From: Fremontodendron californicum | Lineage: Eukaryota; Streptophyta; Magnoliopsida; Malvales; Malvaceae | Direction: 5' to 3' | Length of the DNA stretch: 64,000 nt | Assembly (NCBI GenBank): GCA_030761205.1 | Contig: JAULJL010000048.1 | Span: 7,307,501-7,371,500 of the forward strand | Shown here: positions 1 to 10,466 of the stretch, piece by piece | How positions within the stretch are numbered: the stretch's first letter is position 1 | How the letters are laid out: every line of letters begins with the position of its first letter | Made by a program: the position numbers and the translations under genes | The notes under the pieces: model-generated | Seen by the model: only the letters and a program-made list of their open reading frames with translations | The model's database searches: none | Told to the model about the DNA's origin: nothing

Positions 1-1
1 T

Positions 2-2317
2 TGGTGTCCGGCTACCAATACTCTCCATCTTGCTACTGGGGAGGCTTCCATCTCCTTATGGGATTTGCATAAGCTAGGCGGTTTGCCCATTCACGGCATA
101 TTTTATGATGAAGTCATTCCTTGTGCTGCCGAATTGACTGGCTTTGATAACAAGGGAAGATTCATCCCGAGATGTTGTGAATATCTATTTGCTGCATTCC
201 ATCTTTTGAAGCAAGGCAAGGAAGATAAGGTGTCTATTGAAGATTGGATCAATTTTTGGTTTCAAGGGAAATTGCGTTACCCCAAACCACCTGCTCGAAA
301 AGCAAAGAAGCTTGTTCGTCCAAAAGCTACGCATAACCCTACTGGGATTCTTCGAAAATACCAAGGTCGGGGAATGACAGGAGATGGAGCATTCACTACA
401 CTTGGAATCAAAGACAGTTTAACAACAGACACTTATTTAGCTGCTTTCCTTTCTTGTTGGATTTGTGTTTTCGTTTTTCCAAGTAAAGATTCAGAATTTG
501 TTCGGCCAGAGACATTTAAGATAGCCAGCCTGATGGCGATTGGGAGAACTGTTAATCTCGCGGTTCCAGTGTTAGCCAATATTTACCATGGACTAAACCG
601 AATTACGCTTTCTGCTCAAGCGGGCTCTTCAGATGCGTGTTTTCCAATTCACTATATTTATGGGTGGCTAAGTTATTACTTCCGGACTCACTTTCAAAAT
701 CCAGATGATGTATATGGGCCTTTGATGAGCAAGTTTTCGGGAGAAGGTGGAGCCAAATACTTTGAGGATTATGACGCCCGCAAGTTAATTCATAGTGGCA
801 TAGTGTGGAATGCTAACTTATATCCCAGAAATAGGGATGAAGTGATTGTTGATGATGACACTCTTAGTAAGATCAATCATGGCTACCTTGTTAATGTTCG
901 TTCGAGCTATTTGCCTGCCCGATGTAACCAAGCCATCATTGTAGAACCTTACAGTCCTCATCGATTTGGGAGACAATTTGGGTTTTGTCAGGATATTCCC
1001 GGAGCTCTTAAGGAAGACATTCGTTCTGGGTCTGTGGATGATTTATGTAGGTTTTGGAGAATTTGCACTCGTTCTCATACAAAGTCCAGATTGATCTCTC
1101 CAGCTCGTTCTCTAAATCCTAATGATCATGCAACCGCAAGATACATGGAATGGTGGTCGAAAGTTCATGAGTCATATCTTGAGCATTCTATTGATATTTT
1201 GATTTCGAGCATCCGTACATCACCATCGAAGAGAAGAAAACCTCCAAAGGATGTTAAGAAAAAGTCTTTAGAGATTTCGCAAGACAAATCCAATAAAGCC
1301 AAAGTCTCGTCCACCATAGATTTAACAGAGGAGCATGTGAAGACTTCACAAGAAGTTCCTCGATCAGTGTCATTAGTTGATGAAGGACAAAGGATTTTAC
1401 CGAAAGTCATCGAAGGGAAGCATAATGCGATTGTTGAAGATTCGATTGATGAGAGTGATCATGACAGACATTGGAAGCGAACTAGGCCAAGGGAATCCTT
1501 TCAAGGTGATATATCCCCCGCCAAAAGTGAAGCTTCAGTTTCTAGTTCGCATGAGTTCAACAAACTTGCAGCTAAAATCAGAAATAATGTTTCAAGTACC
1601 GTTTCCAACCAAGAAGATGCTTGCCCTAATGTGATTGTTAATAATACTTCCCCTATAGTGAAGACTTCCACAGGCCCTCTTGTTGAAGCTAGTCATCTCG
1701 CCCTTCCAGAATTTTCTAAGTTTAGTGCTGAAAAAGTGATATCCGATAGTCAGTTGAAGCTTGCAACTATTTTGTGGGAAAGCATTCAACCAAGGATTAT
1801 TCGCGCTTCTTTTGATCGGGTTTCTTCACTTAGTGGTGATGTTCACAAGATCTTTGATGCAATAGAAGCAATCAAGTCCGTTGATTCATCCTTATTGAAA
1901 GGCATGGTGGAAGACTACTTTACACAAGTCCAAAAGTTTAATGAGCTTGAATCTTCCATTTCTTCATCCAAGGATAGAATTGAAAGGCTTCAAGGACTTG
2001 AAATTCGACTTAAAGATTCAATGTTACTTGAACATAAGACTGTTGAGAACCTTAACACCCTGCAGTCGAACTTGGCAGATATAGAGCATGAGTTCATTAC
2101 TTTGCAACGCAAAAAACATAGACTTGAGTCTTCGCTCCAAGAAACTGAAGATGAACTGAAAAGAAGAAGAACCGACACCTCCAAGATTCGTGAAGAGATG
2201 AATTCTGTTGAGTCTATTACTACCCTTACTGAGGATGAAGCCAAAAACTTAGATTTGTTGCGAAATATGTTGGAAGCCTCTCGAGACGACTTGAAGAATT
2301 TCAAATGGAAGCCCTGA
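2..2317 (+). CDS. Plant mobile domain (PMD) protein, antisense extra ORF of the gypsy element, 5' partial
   Basis: The frame is open from the window edge to the TGA at 2315-2317, so the true start lies further left; the first ATG is not needed. About the first 370 residues match the aminotransferase-like plant mobile domain: the LWDLHKLGGLPIHG segment, a hydrophobic stretch around FLSCWICVFVFP, and the RPETFKIASLMAIG and CFPIHYIYGWLSYYF segments. The middle is polar and low in order, rich in Ser, Lys and Asp. The last 150 or so residues form a heptad-rich coiled coil. PMD proteins occur both as host genes acting in silencing and as transposon passengers. Here the ORF faces a gypsy gag-pol head-on from the far side of integrase, the place where Tat elements carry antisense ORFs. 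No frame break is seen. It could instead be a host gene next to the element. Confidence 0.75.
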   Translation, partial: WCPATNTLHLATGEASISLWDLHKLGGLPIHGIFYDEVIPCAAELTGFDNKGRFIPRCCEYLFAAFHLLKQGKEDKVSIEDWINFWFQGKLRYPKPPARKAKKLVRPKATHNPTGILRKYQGRGMTGDGAFTTLGIKDSLTTDTYLAAFLSCWICVFVFPSKDSEFVRPETFKIASLMAIGRTVNLAVPVLANIYHGLNRITLSAQAGSSDACFPIHYIYGWLSYYFRTHFQNPDDVYGPLMSKFSGEGGAKYFEDYDARKLIHSGIVWNANLYPRNRDEVIVDDDTLSKINHGYLVNVRSSYLPARCNQAIIVEPYSPHRFGRQFGFCQDIPGALKEDIRSGSVDDLCRFWRICTRSHTKSRLISPARSLNPNDHATARYMEWWSKVHESYLEHSIDILISSIRTSPSKRRKPPKDVKKKSLEISQDKSNKAKVSSTIDLTEEHVKTSQEVPRSVSLVDEGQRILPKVIEGKHNAIVEDSIDESDHDRHWKRTRPRESFQGDISPAKSEASVSSSHEFNKLAAKIRNNVSSTVSNQEDACPNVIVNNTSPIVKTSTGPLVEASHLALPEFSKFSAEKVISDSQLKLATILWESIQPRIIRASFDRVSSLSGDVHKIFDAIEAIKSVDSSLLKGMVEDYFTQVQKFNELESSISSSKDRIERLQGLEIRLKDSMLLEHKTVENLNTLQSNLADIEHEFITLQRKKHRLESSLQETEDELKRRRTDTSKIREEMNSVESITTLTEDEAKNLDLLRNMLEASRDDLKNFKWKP

Positions 2318-2882
2318 CTCCCTTTTGATGTAACTTTTTTTTTGAAATTTATATTAGTTCTTAGGTTTGCTAGTTTTTTTTTTTTTTATTATTTTTTATT
2401 GTAAGTTCTTTTCAAGTTTGAAATGAAGTTAAATTTCTTTTTCTCCATATATCAGCTTTCTTTTGCACTTTCTGAAGCATTTTTGCATCATGTATGGACT
2501 ACAAATTAAATTCCCAAAGATCTTTAATTTGCAAACGATTTGTTTTACTTGAAAAATAATTTGAATCATGAAATTTGAATGGAGAATTATCATGATACTT
2601 TCAAGTGAACATAAGATAATATTTGAATCAATTTTTTTTTTTTTTTTGGACTGAACTTGGCAATGAAACCAAGCTGCCTACGTACCCTCGTATTTGAAGG
2701 ATCAAGTCATAACGTAGTTCATCATTTTTTTTTTTTGTGCCCTAACTTTTGCCTAAGTTGTCCTAAAAAGGATTTTCAACATAGCGGGCTTTTTTTTTTT
2801 TTTTTTTTGGATGTGCAGTTTAAGCTCGTGCTTAGGAGCAACATACAACAGTTTAAGCTCTTGCTTAGGAGCAATATCTTCT
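2318..2882. other. Spacer between integrase and antisense ORF, poly-T rich
   Basis: Non-coding. It holds several long T runs (near 2371, 2631, 2725 and 2790) that read as A runs in the element's own direction. A roughly 30-bp unit containing agtttaagctc and gcttaggagcaa is repeated twice at about 2817-2875, next to the integrase stop. I see no promoter or RNA gene. Confidence 0.5.
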
Positions 2883-3978
2883 TTAAGCATAGTAACGCTT
2901 CAAAAACTTTCCATTGATCGGTCCGACTTTGACACCATCTTGATCAACGATCTTATAGGCACCATTGGTATAAACTTCTCGAACAACGTATGGTCCATCC
3001 CACTTTGAAAGGAACTTGTTGCCAATACGATGTGAAGTATTTATGGGTCTTCTTACAGCAAGGACTAAGTCTCCAACTTGGAAAGATCGCTTCTCGAACA
3101 ACGTATGGTCCATCCCACTTTGAAAGGAACTTGTTGCCAATACGATGTGAAGTATTTATGGGTCTTCTTACAGCAAGGACTAAGTCTCCAACTTGGAAAG
3201 ATCGCTGCTTGACTTTCTTATTAAAAGCTTTGGATAGTCGAGCTTGATAGCACTCCAAGCGTTGTTGGGCTTCCAACCTTTTCTCATCCAGCGCTTCTAA
3301 TTCTTCCAAACGTAAGCGTACATTGTCTTCACTAGAAATATCTTCCTGGATTGCAATCCTTAATGACGGAATTTGTCGCTCAAGTGGTAGAACAGCTTCC
3401 ACACCATAAACAAGTGCATATGGAGTGGCTTGAGTTGGTGTGCGATATGTAGTTCGATAAGCCCACAGAGCTTCTCCTATCCTTTCATGCCAATCTTTCT
3501 TTGAACGGTTAACAACTTTCTTGAGAAGATTGCACAAAGTCTTGTTAAAAGCTTCTGCTAATCCGTTTGCTGGAGCATGGTACATTGAAGACTTGTACTG
3601 CTTGAAGTCAAACTGTGCACATAATTTGCTCATGTCAAACTGCTTCCCATTATCAGTTATGATGTGACGAGGTACACCATACCGATAAATGATGTTTGTC
3701 CTGATAAAAGTTGCAACAGTTTCTTTTTTTACTTCCCTGTAAGGTGCCACTTCTGCCCACTTTGAAAAGTAATCTATAGCGGCAAGTATGTACATATGCC
3801 CTAGTGAACTCTTAGGTAATGGTCCTACCAAATCAAGTCCCCAAGCATCGAACGGCCAAGATGTGACTGTCGGATGTAATGGTTCAGGAGGTTGATGGAT
3901 GAAGTTTGCATGAAACTGACAAGCTTGACATTTCTTGGAGTAGTCCATGCTATCCTTTACCATTGTTGGCCAGTAATA
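2883..3978 (-). pseudogene. Integrase part of gypsy pol, cut off by a stop and frameshifted near its end
   Basis: This stretch continues the pol frame after the TGA at 3979-3981. It shows the zinc-binding CQAC pair, then a DDE integrase core: Asp in WGLDLVGPL (about residue 44 counting from the Met at 3963), Asp in ITDNGKQFD (104) and Glu in NGLAEAFNK (137). The C-terminal part holds the DLVLAVRRPIN segment. A 115-bp tandem duplication at 2976-3205 then throws the frame, since 115 is not a multiple of 3. The normal ending (KWDGPYVVREVYTNGAYKI to KRYYA, stop at 2883) is in another frame. The zinc-finger histidines lie upstream of the stop, so the domain itself is split. As read, no active integrase can be made. 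Confidence 0.9.
2976..3205. repeat. 115-bp direct tandem duplication inside integrase
   Basis: Positions 2976-3090 and 3091-3205 are two essentially identical copies in head-to-tail order (both start ttctcgaacaacg and end gaaagatcgc). The 115-bp period shifts the integrase frame. Confidence 0.95.
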
Positions 3979-6900
3979 TCACATTCTTTTAATTTGAAAG
4001 TGCAATTTAGCTCCAGACTGATGCGCACCACAAATTCCTGAATGAGCTTCTTGTAAGGTTTTGGATACTTCATCTTCTCCTAAACATCGAAGGAAGACAC
4101 CATCAAAAGAGCGGCGATAGAGCGTACCCTTGAAGTAAATAAATCGAGGAGCTCGACGTTTCACTTCTGTTTTATGCCTTGGATCATTGGGTAGCCTCCC
4201 ATGCTCTAAATAATCAATCAATGGTTGTCTCCAGTCTTCTTTTTCAACTTCGCAAACTGAAACAACATTGGATTCCGTATTGTCATCTTTAAAATCAACT
4301 GGAGGTAAAATCCATCGTTTGCAAAGAGGGACTTTTACTTCTACACTTGGCATGGCAAGAGCTGATGCTAGATTAGCTAGAGAATCTGCTTGCTTGTTCT
4401 CTCTTCTTGGTACATGTTCCAAGCTTACATTGTCAAACCATTCCAGAATTTTCTTCGCATAGTTGACATATGGTAAGAGGTCTGGCTTCTTAACTTCGTA
4501 AAGTGAAAGAAGTTGGTTGATGACCAATTTAGAGTCCCCAAACACTTTAAGTTGAGTGATCTTCATATCCACTGCCATTTCCAATCCGATGATCAGAGCT
4601 TGGTATTCTGCTACATTGTTGGAACAATTTTCAGTGAGAGTAAATGCATAAGGCAATACATCTCCTTCTGAAGTGACAAAGACAACACCTGCTCCAGCTC
4701 CATCTTGACGGGCAGCCCCATCGAAAAATAGTTTCCATGGCCTGGGAATTTCGATGAAAAGAGCATCTTCATCTGGGAGATCTTCAGAGAATTCCCAATC
4801 ATCTGGAATCGGATGGTTTGCAAGGAAATCGGCAAGTGCTTGCCCTTTAACGGCCTTTTGTGGAATATAAGTAATATCGAACTCTTGTAGCAAAAGAGCC
4901 CATTTTGCTAATCTTCCACTGAGCACAGACTTGGACATGAGATATTTGAGGGGGTCTGCTCGCGAAATCAAACGAACAGAATGAGCTTGCAAATAATGCC
5001 TCAGCTTTTTAACTGCAAACATCAATGACAAGCAAGTCTTTTCGATGGGAGAATAATTTAATTCAGCGCCATTGAGAGTTCTACTAAGATAGTAGAGTGC
5101 AGTTTCTTTTCCTTCACCATTCTCTTGTGCCAACAAAGCTCCTAAGGAACGTTCTTGTGCAGCAATATAAAGGATTAACGGCTGTCCTGGTATAGGTGCC
5201 TTCAGAATAGGTGGCTGTAACAAAAAGGTCTTAATGCTCTTAAAAGCATTACTGCAAGCCTCATCCCAGACAAAAGGGACATCTTTCTTCATTAGCCGGC
5301 TAAATGGTTGACATCGACCAGCCAAGTTTGAGATAAAACGTCGGATATATGCCAATCTTCCTTGCAGACTTTTAAGTTCATGCAGATTGCGCGGTTCAGG
5401 CATTTTCATGATTGCATCTATTTTTGATTGATCGATCTCAATCCCACGATGTCGTACGATGAACCCTAAAAATTTGCCCGAGGATACTCCGAACGCACAC
5501 TTGAGCGGATTCATCTTCAATTGGTATCTACGCAATCTTTCAAACACTTGGCGAAGATCAGCAAGATGATTGGATTTTTCCTTTGACTTCACTACCAAGT
5601 CATCAACATAACACTCGACATTCTTGTGAAGCATATCATCAAAGATCTTTTGCATTGCTCTTTGATAAGTAGCACCTGCATTCTTTAATCCAAACGGCAT
5701 AACTTTGTAACAGTATATACCTTTTGGAGTTCGAAATGCGGTAAGTTCTTCATCTCTTGGAGCCATACGAATTTGGTTATAGCCAGATGATCCATTCATA
5801 AATGACAAAGCTTCATGGCCAGTTGTAGCATCCACCATTATTTCTGTTATAGGGAGAGGAAAGTCATCCTTTGGACAAGCATTGTTCAAATCTCGAAAAT
5901 CTACACAAACTCGAAGTTGACCATTTTTCTTTCTCACTGGAACAATATTTGAGATCCAAGTGGGATACTTGACTTCTCTAATAAAGCCAGCTTTGATGAG
6001 CTTATTGACCTCAGCTTCAATTTGGGGGATCAAGTCAGGATGGAAACGTCGTTGAGCTTGTTTGATAGGTCGGACACTTTTCTTGACAGCCAGATGATGC
6101 ATAGCTACTTTTGGATCAAGTCCCGGCATTTCTTTGTAAGTCCAAGCAAAGATATCTCGATACTCTATCAAAAGATCAAGATAGGCTTTTTCTTCTTCTG
6201 GTGGTAAGCAAGCATTAATGAAGACCGGTCGTGGATCTTCACTAGTACTGATGTTAACCTCTTTTAGCTCATCAATAGTAGCTTGATTTCCTTCTTCAAA
6301 AGATGAAGGGGCTTCTTGGGCTTCTTCCTCTTGAGATTTTTCACCAGTTTCCTTTACAGATACATGGTTAGAAGTAAAGATTTCTGTTTCTTCAAGTTCT
6401 TCTTCCTCTGAGGATGAGACTGATTTGGTTATAACCACTGTGTGCTTTCTAGCCTTTAAAACTTCACCAGTAGTTACCTTCCATTCGCTTTGCCTTTTCA
6501 TTCGAGAAGGAATTTTGCTGTGAAAATCTCTTGATTCCTTTAAAGTGGAAGATTTTCTTTTTCGGCCACAGTTAACTTCTTCAGAGTACGGACTTCCAAG
6601 CCTTGACTGAATGGAAATTGGTTTACTTACAGAAACTTCACTGCATTTTTCCCCCATTCGTTCAAAAACTGACCTTCGTGATGATTGAATGCTCAAACGA
6701 TCAAACACTGAACATCGTGTTGAGCGTGCCCCCAAGCGATCAAACACTGAAAGTCCTGGTGGCTTCACTGCATCTTCTTGCTCTTCGGGAACTTCCTCCA
6801 CATTTATGTACCTCGAAGTTTGTTTATGAATCTTCAATTTTAATGGAGAATACCCAAGCCCCTCTCTAGAAGTTCCGATGTGATCAATCTTCTTTTGCCA

Positions 6901-9900
6901 GACCTGTCGGATCTTGAATGAACTTTGCGGCTTTTCTTTGCTAGGCTCTTTTGTCTCGTGAGCCAATTTTACGACATCCTCTTGTTTATACCCAGCTTTG
7001 ACAAGCAACCTATAAGCGTTAGGATCAAAATCTTTAGCTCGATGAGTAGGAAGATCTTGATGTTCACAAAGAGGTTCTTCTATTGGCCTAACAAATCCTT
7101 GCAGTGGAGGTATAAGGCCTCTTGATTCTTCCAAGTTAGTGAGGGGAAGAGTCAGATCTTTTAAACCTTGAGCAATTTCATCTTCTCCGATTGTGGAAGA
7201 AGCCAAATTCTTTCCCTTTTGCTTTAATTCTTGCATCGGGTTGGACATTACTTCTTCAATAAATGTATCTTTGAGATAAAACTTTGCATCTGCGAAATGT
7301 GCTTCTGCTATAGTAAATGGCTTAGCGTCTGCAAGGATCGTCTTGACTTGACCGTTTCTGCAATACTTGAGACATTGGTGCAGAGTTGAGGAGACTACAC
7401 CATTTTGATGTATCCACGGTCGTCCTAACAACATGTTGTACGTCGTTTTGGCATCGATTACATAGAAAAGTGGACTTGACTCCATATCTCCAATGAAAAG
7501 TTGAAGTCTAAGTTTTCCAAGAGCTCTTTGTCCCCCTTGGTTGAATCCTTGGATCATCAAGCGGCTTTGCATCAATTCATCCAAAGGAACTCCCAATTCT
7601 TTCATTGTCATCAACGGGAGTATGTTGACAGCAGAACCATCATCGATCAAGATTCTATTGATCTTCTGTTCCCGAGTATATCCTACGACGAACAAAGGCC
7701 GATTATGAGGGGTTGATCCTAGCAATAGATCCTCATCAGAAAAGTTAATTTTCGTAGCACAAGAATGCTCATCGACTTCAAATGCTACTGAGTCTGTGTT
7801 GTTTTCATTATCTTCATTGCCACCGTTATGGTAACAAGTCATGAAAACCAAATCTTCATTTCTAAGCTGAATTGGCATGAATTCGTTTAAGGTGATTTGC
7901 CTCCTTGACTTCCTCCCTACTGAAATTTTGCTCTGAGATGGCATTTTTGCTTCTTGAGGCACATTGGGCTTTAGAAATTTAGATGGTTGTTTGACCATCT
8001 TAGTTCTTGTAGGCACTTTCACAACTTTTGGAAGATTATTCTTTTTGCTTTTTCGGCGTGTGACTAGAGTCCAACCATCGTAATCTTGATTTTGTCTTTG
8101 AAGCAAATAGTTGCCCCAATTTCCCTGAAGATCCGCCATCGTACTTGTACTTGGAGCTAGTATGATAGGATCAAAAGAGCCAAATTTTATGGTTCTATCC
8201 AGCAAATTGGATTGAGAAACCATATTGACTGATGCCAAATTTGACGACACCGTTTCTTCTTCAAACTCGATTTTCCCCTCTTCATAGAGTCGCATAATTC
8301 TATCCTTCAAAATAAAGCACTTATCCAGAGGATGGCTAATCAAGCGATGGTACTTGCAATAATTGGGGTCTTCTACTTTATCAGCTTCTTCAGGTCGCTT
8401 CATTTCTGGCAACTGAATCAGCTTAGTCTTTAAAAGTTCTTCAAGAATGCTTGAAACATCAGAATCAGGAAAAGGATACTTCTTTTCTTGCCTCTCCTTC
8501 AAGGTAATCTTGCCTTTACCTTTGTCTTGGAAAGGAGAAGATTTCATCTCTTGAGATTCTTTTGACTTGGGAGATATCTTAAGAGGCTTGGTAGTCACTG
8601 CCATGGACTGTTTGCTTTCTCCCTTGTTGATAAAAGTTTTGCCCCCTTTGCGAGTATCTTGTTTTTCCTTGGCTTTCTTTGGCTCTTGCACCGGAGGTTC
8701 TTGATTTCCAGCAGCTGTCATACTCAACTCCATATCATGAGCACGAGTGGCTAATTCTTCAAAGGTCTTAGGCTTGATGCCTTGAAGAATGTAACGCAAG
8801 CCCCAATTCATGCCTTGGATGCACATGTCAAGGGCAGAAGACTCAGACAATCTTTCTTTGCAGTTAAGGCTCAGATTTCTCCATCTGTGGATGTAATCAA
8901 TGACTGGCTCATCCTTCCATTGACGTGAGCTTGTGAGTTCGATCATGCTGACTAAGCGACGAGTACTGTAGAATCGATTAAGGAATTCACGCTCAAGTTG
9001 TTCCCAGCTGTCAATCGTCCTAGGCTCAAGATCAGTATACCAATCAAAGGCGTTGCTTTTTAGGGAGCGAACGAACTGCTTCACCATGAGATCCCCATAG
9101 GTACCAGCATTATTGCAAGTTTCCACGAAATGTGCAACATGTTGGCGTGGATTTCCTTTTCCATCGAATTGCTGAAACTTTGGGGGTTGATAGTTCCCAG
9201 GCATCCTCAGACGATCGATCCTTTGAGAATATGGTTTTGCATATGTATATGAAGGTTGATTGACGCTTTCAACTTGATCTTTGATAGCCTCCTTGATAAG
9301 ATCCTTGAGCTGACTGGTAGTGACGAGCTCATTGATCTTTTCTTCGGAATCCTTAGCAACTTCCTTGCCAGAGTTCTCACCATCATCTTGAAAGATTGAT
9401 TGCCAATTTTGGTTTGAAGCTTCGTTCCTTTTTCCAGTGAGACCGGCGATCTTGTCCATCATGGAAGCGATCTGGTTATCCTTCTCTTTGATACTTGCTG
9501 AAAGAATTTCAACAGATTTTGCCAGAAGTGCAACTTGTTCTTCCAATGATGTGGTGCCAGTTGTCATGACAGCCATTACTCCAGAACTTGATTTTGGAGT
9601 AGATGATGGAATAGGCTTGTTGCTTGAGTAGCTGTCTTGTTCTTGGTATGTTAACTGGCGACTTGCACTTGATCCTCGAGGAGAATCAACTTGTCTAGCA
9701 GAAACTTCTTCTAAGTCTTGAATTGGAGAAGAAGTGTCATAGAGAGGGTTTTGATTGAGCACAGGAAGAGTTTGCTCATACAATTCAGCAAGAGTTTTGG
9801 TCTTCCTCCTAGTGCCATAAGGATGAGTAGGGATATCAACGCTTGATGATGAAGTGGGGTAGACTGCAGGATTAGCTCGAGCAGGCTTGAGAGTTGGTTT

Positions 9901-9927
9901 GTTAGCAAAGTTCTTCTTGGGAGCCAT
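3979..9927 (-). CDS. Gag-protease-RT-RNase H polyprotein of the gypsy element (ends at premature TGA)
   Basis: One uninterrupted frame of about 1982 codons from the ATG at 9925-9927 (MAPKKNF). The frame is also open upstream through the primer binding site, but that part is leader. Order of domains: Gag capsid-type core about 250-372 (FDGKGNPRQHVAHF); aspartic protease with the variant DDGS site about 762; reverse transcriptase about 1300-1515 with YVDD at 1440-1443; a first RNase H about 1580-1695 whose expected first Asp is replaced (LYIAAQERS); a second RNase H about 1729-1855 with Asp, Glu, Asp and Asp in FFDGA, AEYQAL, FGDSK and KQADSLA; and the His part of the integrase zinc finger. It ends at an in-frame TGA (3979-3981), just before integrase continues in the same frame. 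Gag and pol share one ORF. Confidence 0.92.
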   Translation of the reverse strand: MAPKKNFANKPTLKPARANPAVYPTSSSSVDIPTHPYGTRRKTKTLAELYEQTLPVLNQNPLYDTSSPIQDLEEVSARQVDSPRGSSASRQLTYQEQDSYSSNKPIPSSTPKSSSGVMAVMTTGTTSLEEQVALLAKSVEILSASIKEKDNQIASMMDKIAGLTGKRNEASNQNWQSIFQDDGENSGKEVAKDSEEKINELVTTSQLKDLIKEAIKDQVESVNQPSYTYAKPYSQRIDRLRMPGNYQPPKFQQFDGKGNPRQHVAHFVETCNNAGTYGDLMVKQFVRSLKSNAFDWYTDLEPRTIDSWEQLEREFLNRFYSTRRLVSMIELTSSRQWKDEPVIDYIHRWRNLSLNCKERLSESSALDMCIQGMNWGLRYILQGIKPKTFEELATRAHDMELSMTAAGNQEPPVQEPKKAKEKQDTRKGGKTFINKGESKQSMAVTTKPLKISPKSKESQEMKSSPFQDKGKGKITLKERQEKKYPFPDSDVSSILEELLKTKLIQLPEMKRPEEADKVEDPNYCKYHRLISHPLDKCFILKDRIMRLYEEGKIEFEEETVSSNLASVNMVSQSNLLDRTIKFGSFDPIILAPSTSTMADLQGNWGNYLLQRQNQDYDGWTLVTRRKSKKNNLPKVVKVPTRTKMVKQPSKFLKPNVPQEAKMPSQSKISVGRKSRRQITLNEFMPIQLRNEDLVFMTCYHNGGNEDNENNTDSVAFEVDEHSCATKINFSDEDLLLGSTPHNRPLFVVGYTREQKINRILIDDGSAVNILPLMTMKELGVPLDELMQSRLMIQGFNQGGQRALGKLRLQLFIGDMESSPLFYVIDAKTTYNMLLGRPWIHQNGVVSSTLHQCLKYCRNGQVKTILADAKPFTIAEAHFADAKFYLKDTFIEEVMSNPMQELKQKGKNLASSTIGEDEIAQGLKDLTLPLTNLEESRGLIPPLQGFVRPIEEPLCEHQDLPTHRAKDFDPNAYRLLVKAGYKQEDVVKLAHETKEPSKEKPQSSFKIRQVWQKKIDHIGTSREGLGYSPLKLKIHKQTSRYINVEEVPEEQEDAVKPPGLSVFDRLGARSTRCSVFDRLSIQSSRRSVFERMGEKCSEVSVSKPISIQSRLGSPYSEEVNCGRKRKSSTLKESRDFHSKIPSRMKRQSEWKVTTGEVLKARKHTVVITKSVSSSEEEELEETEIFTSNHVSVKETGEKSQEEEAQEAPSSFEEGNQATIDELKEVNISTSEDPRPVFINACLPPEEEKAYLDLLIEYRDIFAWTYKEMPGLDPKVAMHHLAVKKSVRPIKQAQRRFHPDLIPQIEAEVNKLIKAGFIREVKYPTWISNIVPVRKKNGQLRVCVDFRDLNNACPKDDFPLPITEIMVDATTGHEALSFMNGSSGYNQIRMAPRDEELTAFRTPKGIYCYKVMPFGLKNAGATYQRAMQKIFDDMLHKNVECYVDDLVVKSKEKSNHLADLRQVFERLRRYQLKMNPLKCAFGVSSGKFLGFIVRHRGIEIDQSKIDAIMKMPEPRNLHELKSLQGRLAYIRRFISNLAGRCQPFSRLMKKDVPFVWDEACSNAFKSIKTFLLQPPILKAPIPGQPLILYIAAQERSLGALLAQENGEGKETALYYLSRTLNGAELNYSPIEKTCLSLMFAVKKLRHYLQAHSVRLISRADPLKYLMSKSVLSGRLAKWALLLQEFDITYIPQKAVKGQALADFLANHPIPDDWEFSEDLPDEDALFIEIPRPWKLFFDGAARQDGAGAGVVFVTSEGDVLPYAFTLTENCSNNVAEYQALIIGLEMAVDMKITQLKVFGDSKLVINQLLSLYEVKKPDLLPYVNYAKKILEWFDNVSLEHVPRRENKQADSLANLASALAMPSVEVKVPLCKRWILPPVDFKDDNTESNVVSVCEVEKEDWRQPLIDYLEHGRLPNDPRHKTEVKRRAPRFIYFKGTLYRRSFDGVFLRCLGEDEVSKTLQEAHSGICGAHQSGAKLHFQIKRM

Positions 9928-9977
9928 TGCAACTTGATAACTTGAGTTTTGAAAAAGAGAGATGAAAGGCAGAGATT

Positions 9978-9995
9978 GTCCCACCGGGCGTGCCA
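9978..9995 (-). other. Primer binding site of the gypsy element
   Basis: On the minus strand, five bases after the LTR end, the sequence TGGCACGCCCGGTGGGAC begins with TGG, as expected for pairing with a tRNA 3' CCA end. I do not assign the tRNA species. Confidence 0.75.
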
Positions 9996-10406
9996 AAATT
10001 TGTACACACAAATTTTATGTCAAAAATATGACAAGGAAAATTTGGAGTCAAATAATATTTTTATTAATCAAACTTTGAGGTTACAATCTCTGAATATTCT
10101 TAAAGAAAGAAATCCTTTGATTCTTTTCTTCAGTAAAACTTTGATTCAAGGGTCTTCACGACTTGATTTTGAATCGGTGAGATCTGCTTCAAGGGTCTTC
10201 TAGACTTGGTCTTGAAAAACAGGAATTATCTCCTTTCCTTTGATGAACAAGATCGGAGAGCAGCTTCTTAGAGAATTCTCAAGAACAAGCACCGCGTTCT
10301 TAGAATTTCTCTAATTTCTTCTTAAGAATTTTGAGAGGATTTGGCTCTTCAAAATCTTCTTCTCTTCAGGCTTTCTGAATTGTGAATTTGTATTAAGGGG
10401 AGGTCT

Positions 10407-10416
10407 CTATTTATAG
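10407..10416 (-). promoter_or_regulatory. TATA box of the gypsy LTR
   Basis: CTATAAATAG on the minus strand, about 400 bp before the LTR's inner end and pointing toward gag. It is the best match to a plant TATA box in the LTR. Confidence 0.6.
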
Positions 10417-10466
10417 TGGTAGCTAGCCAGGTGAAAGAGAGTTTTAAAAGAACTCAACTTCCTAAT

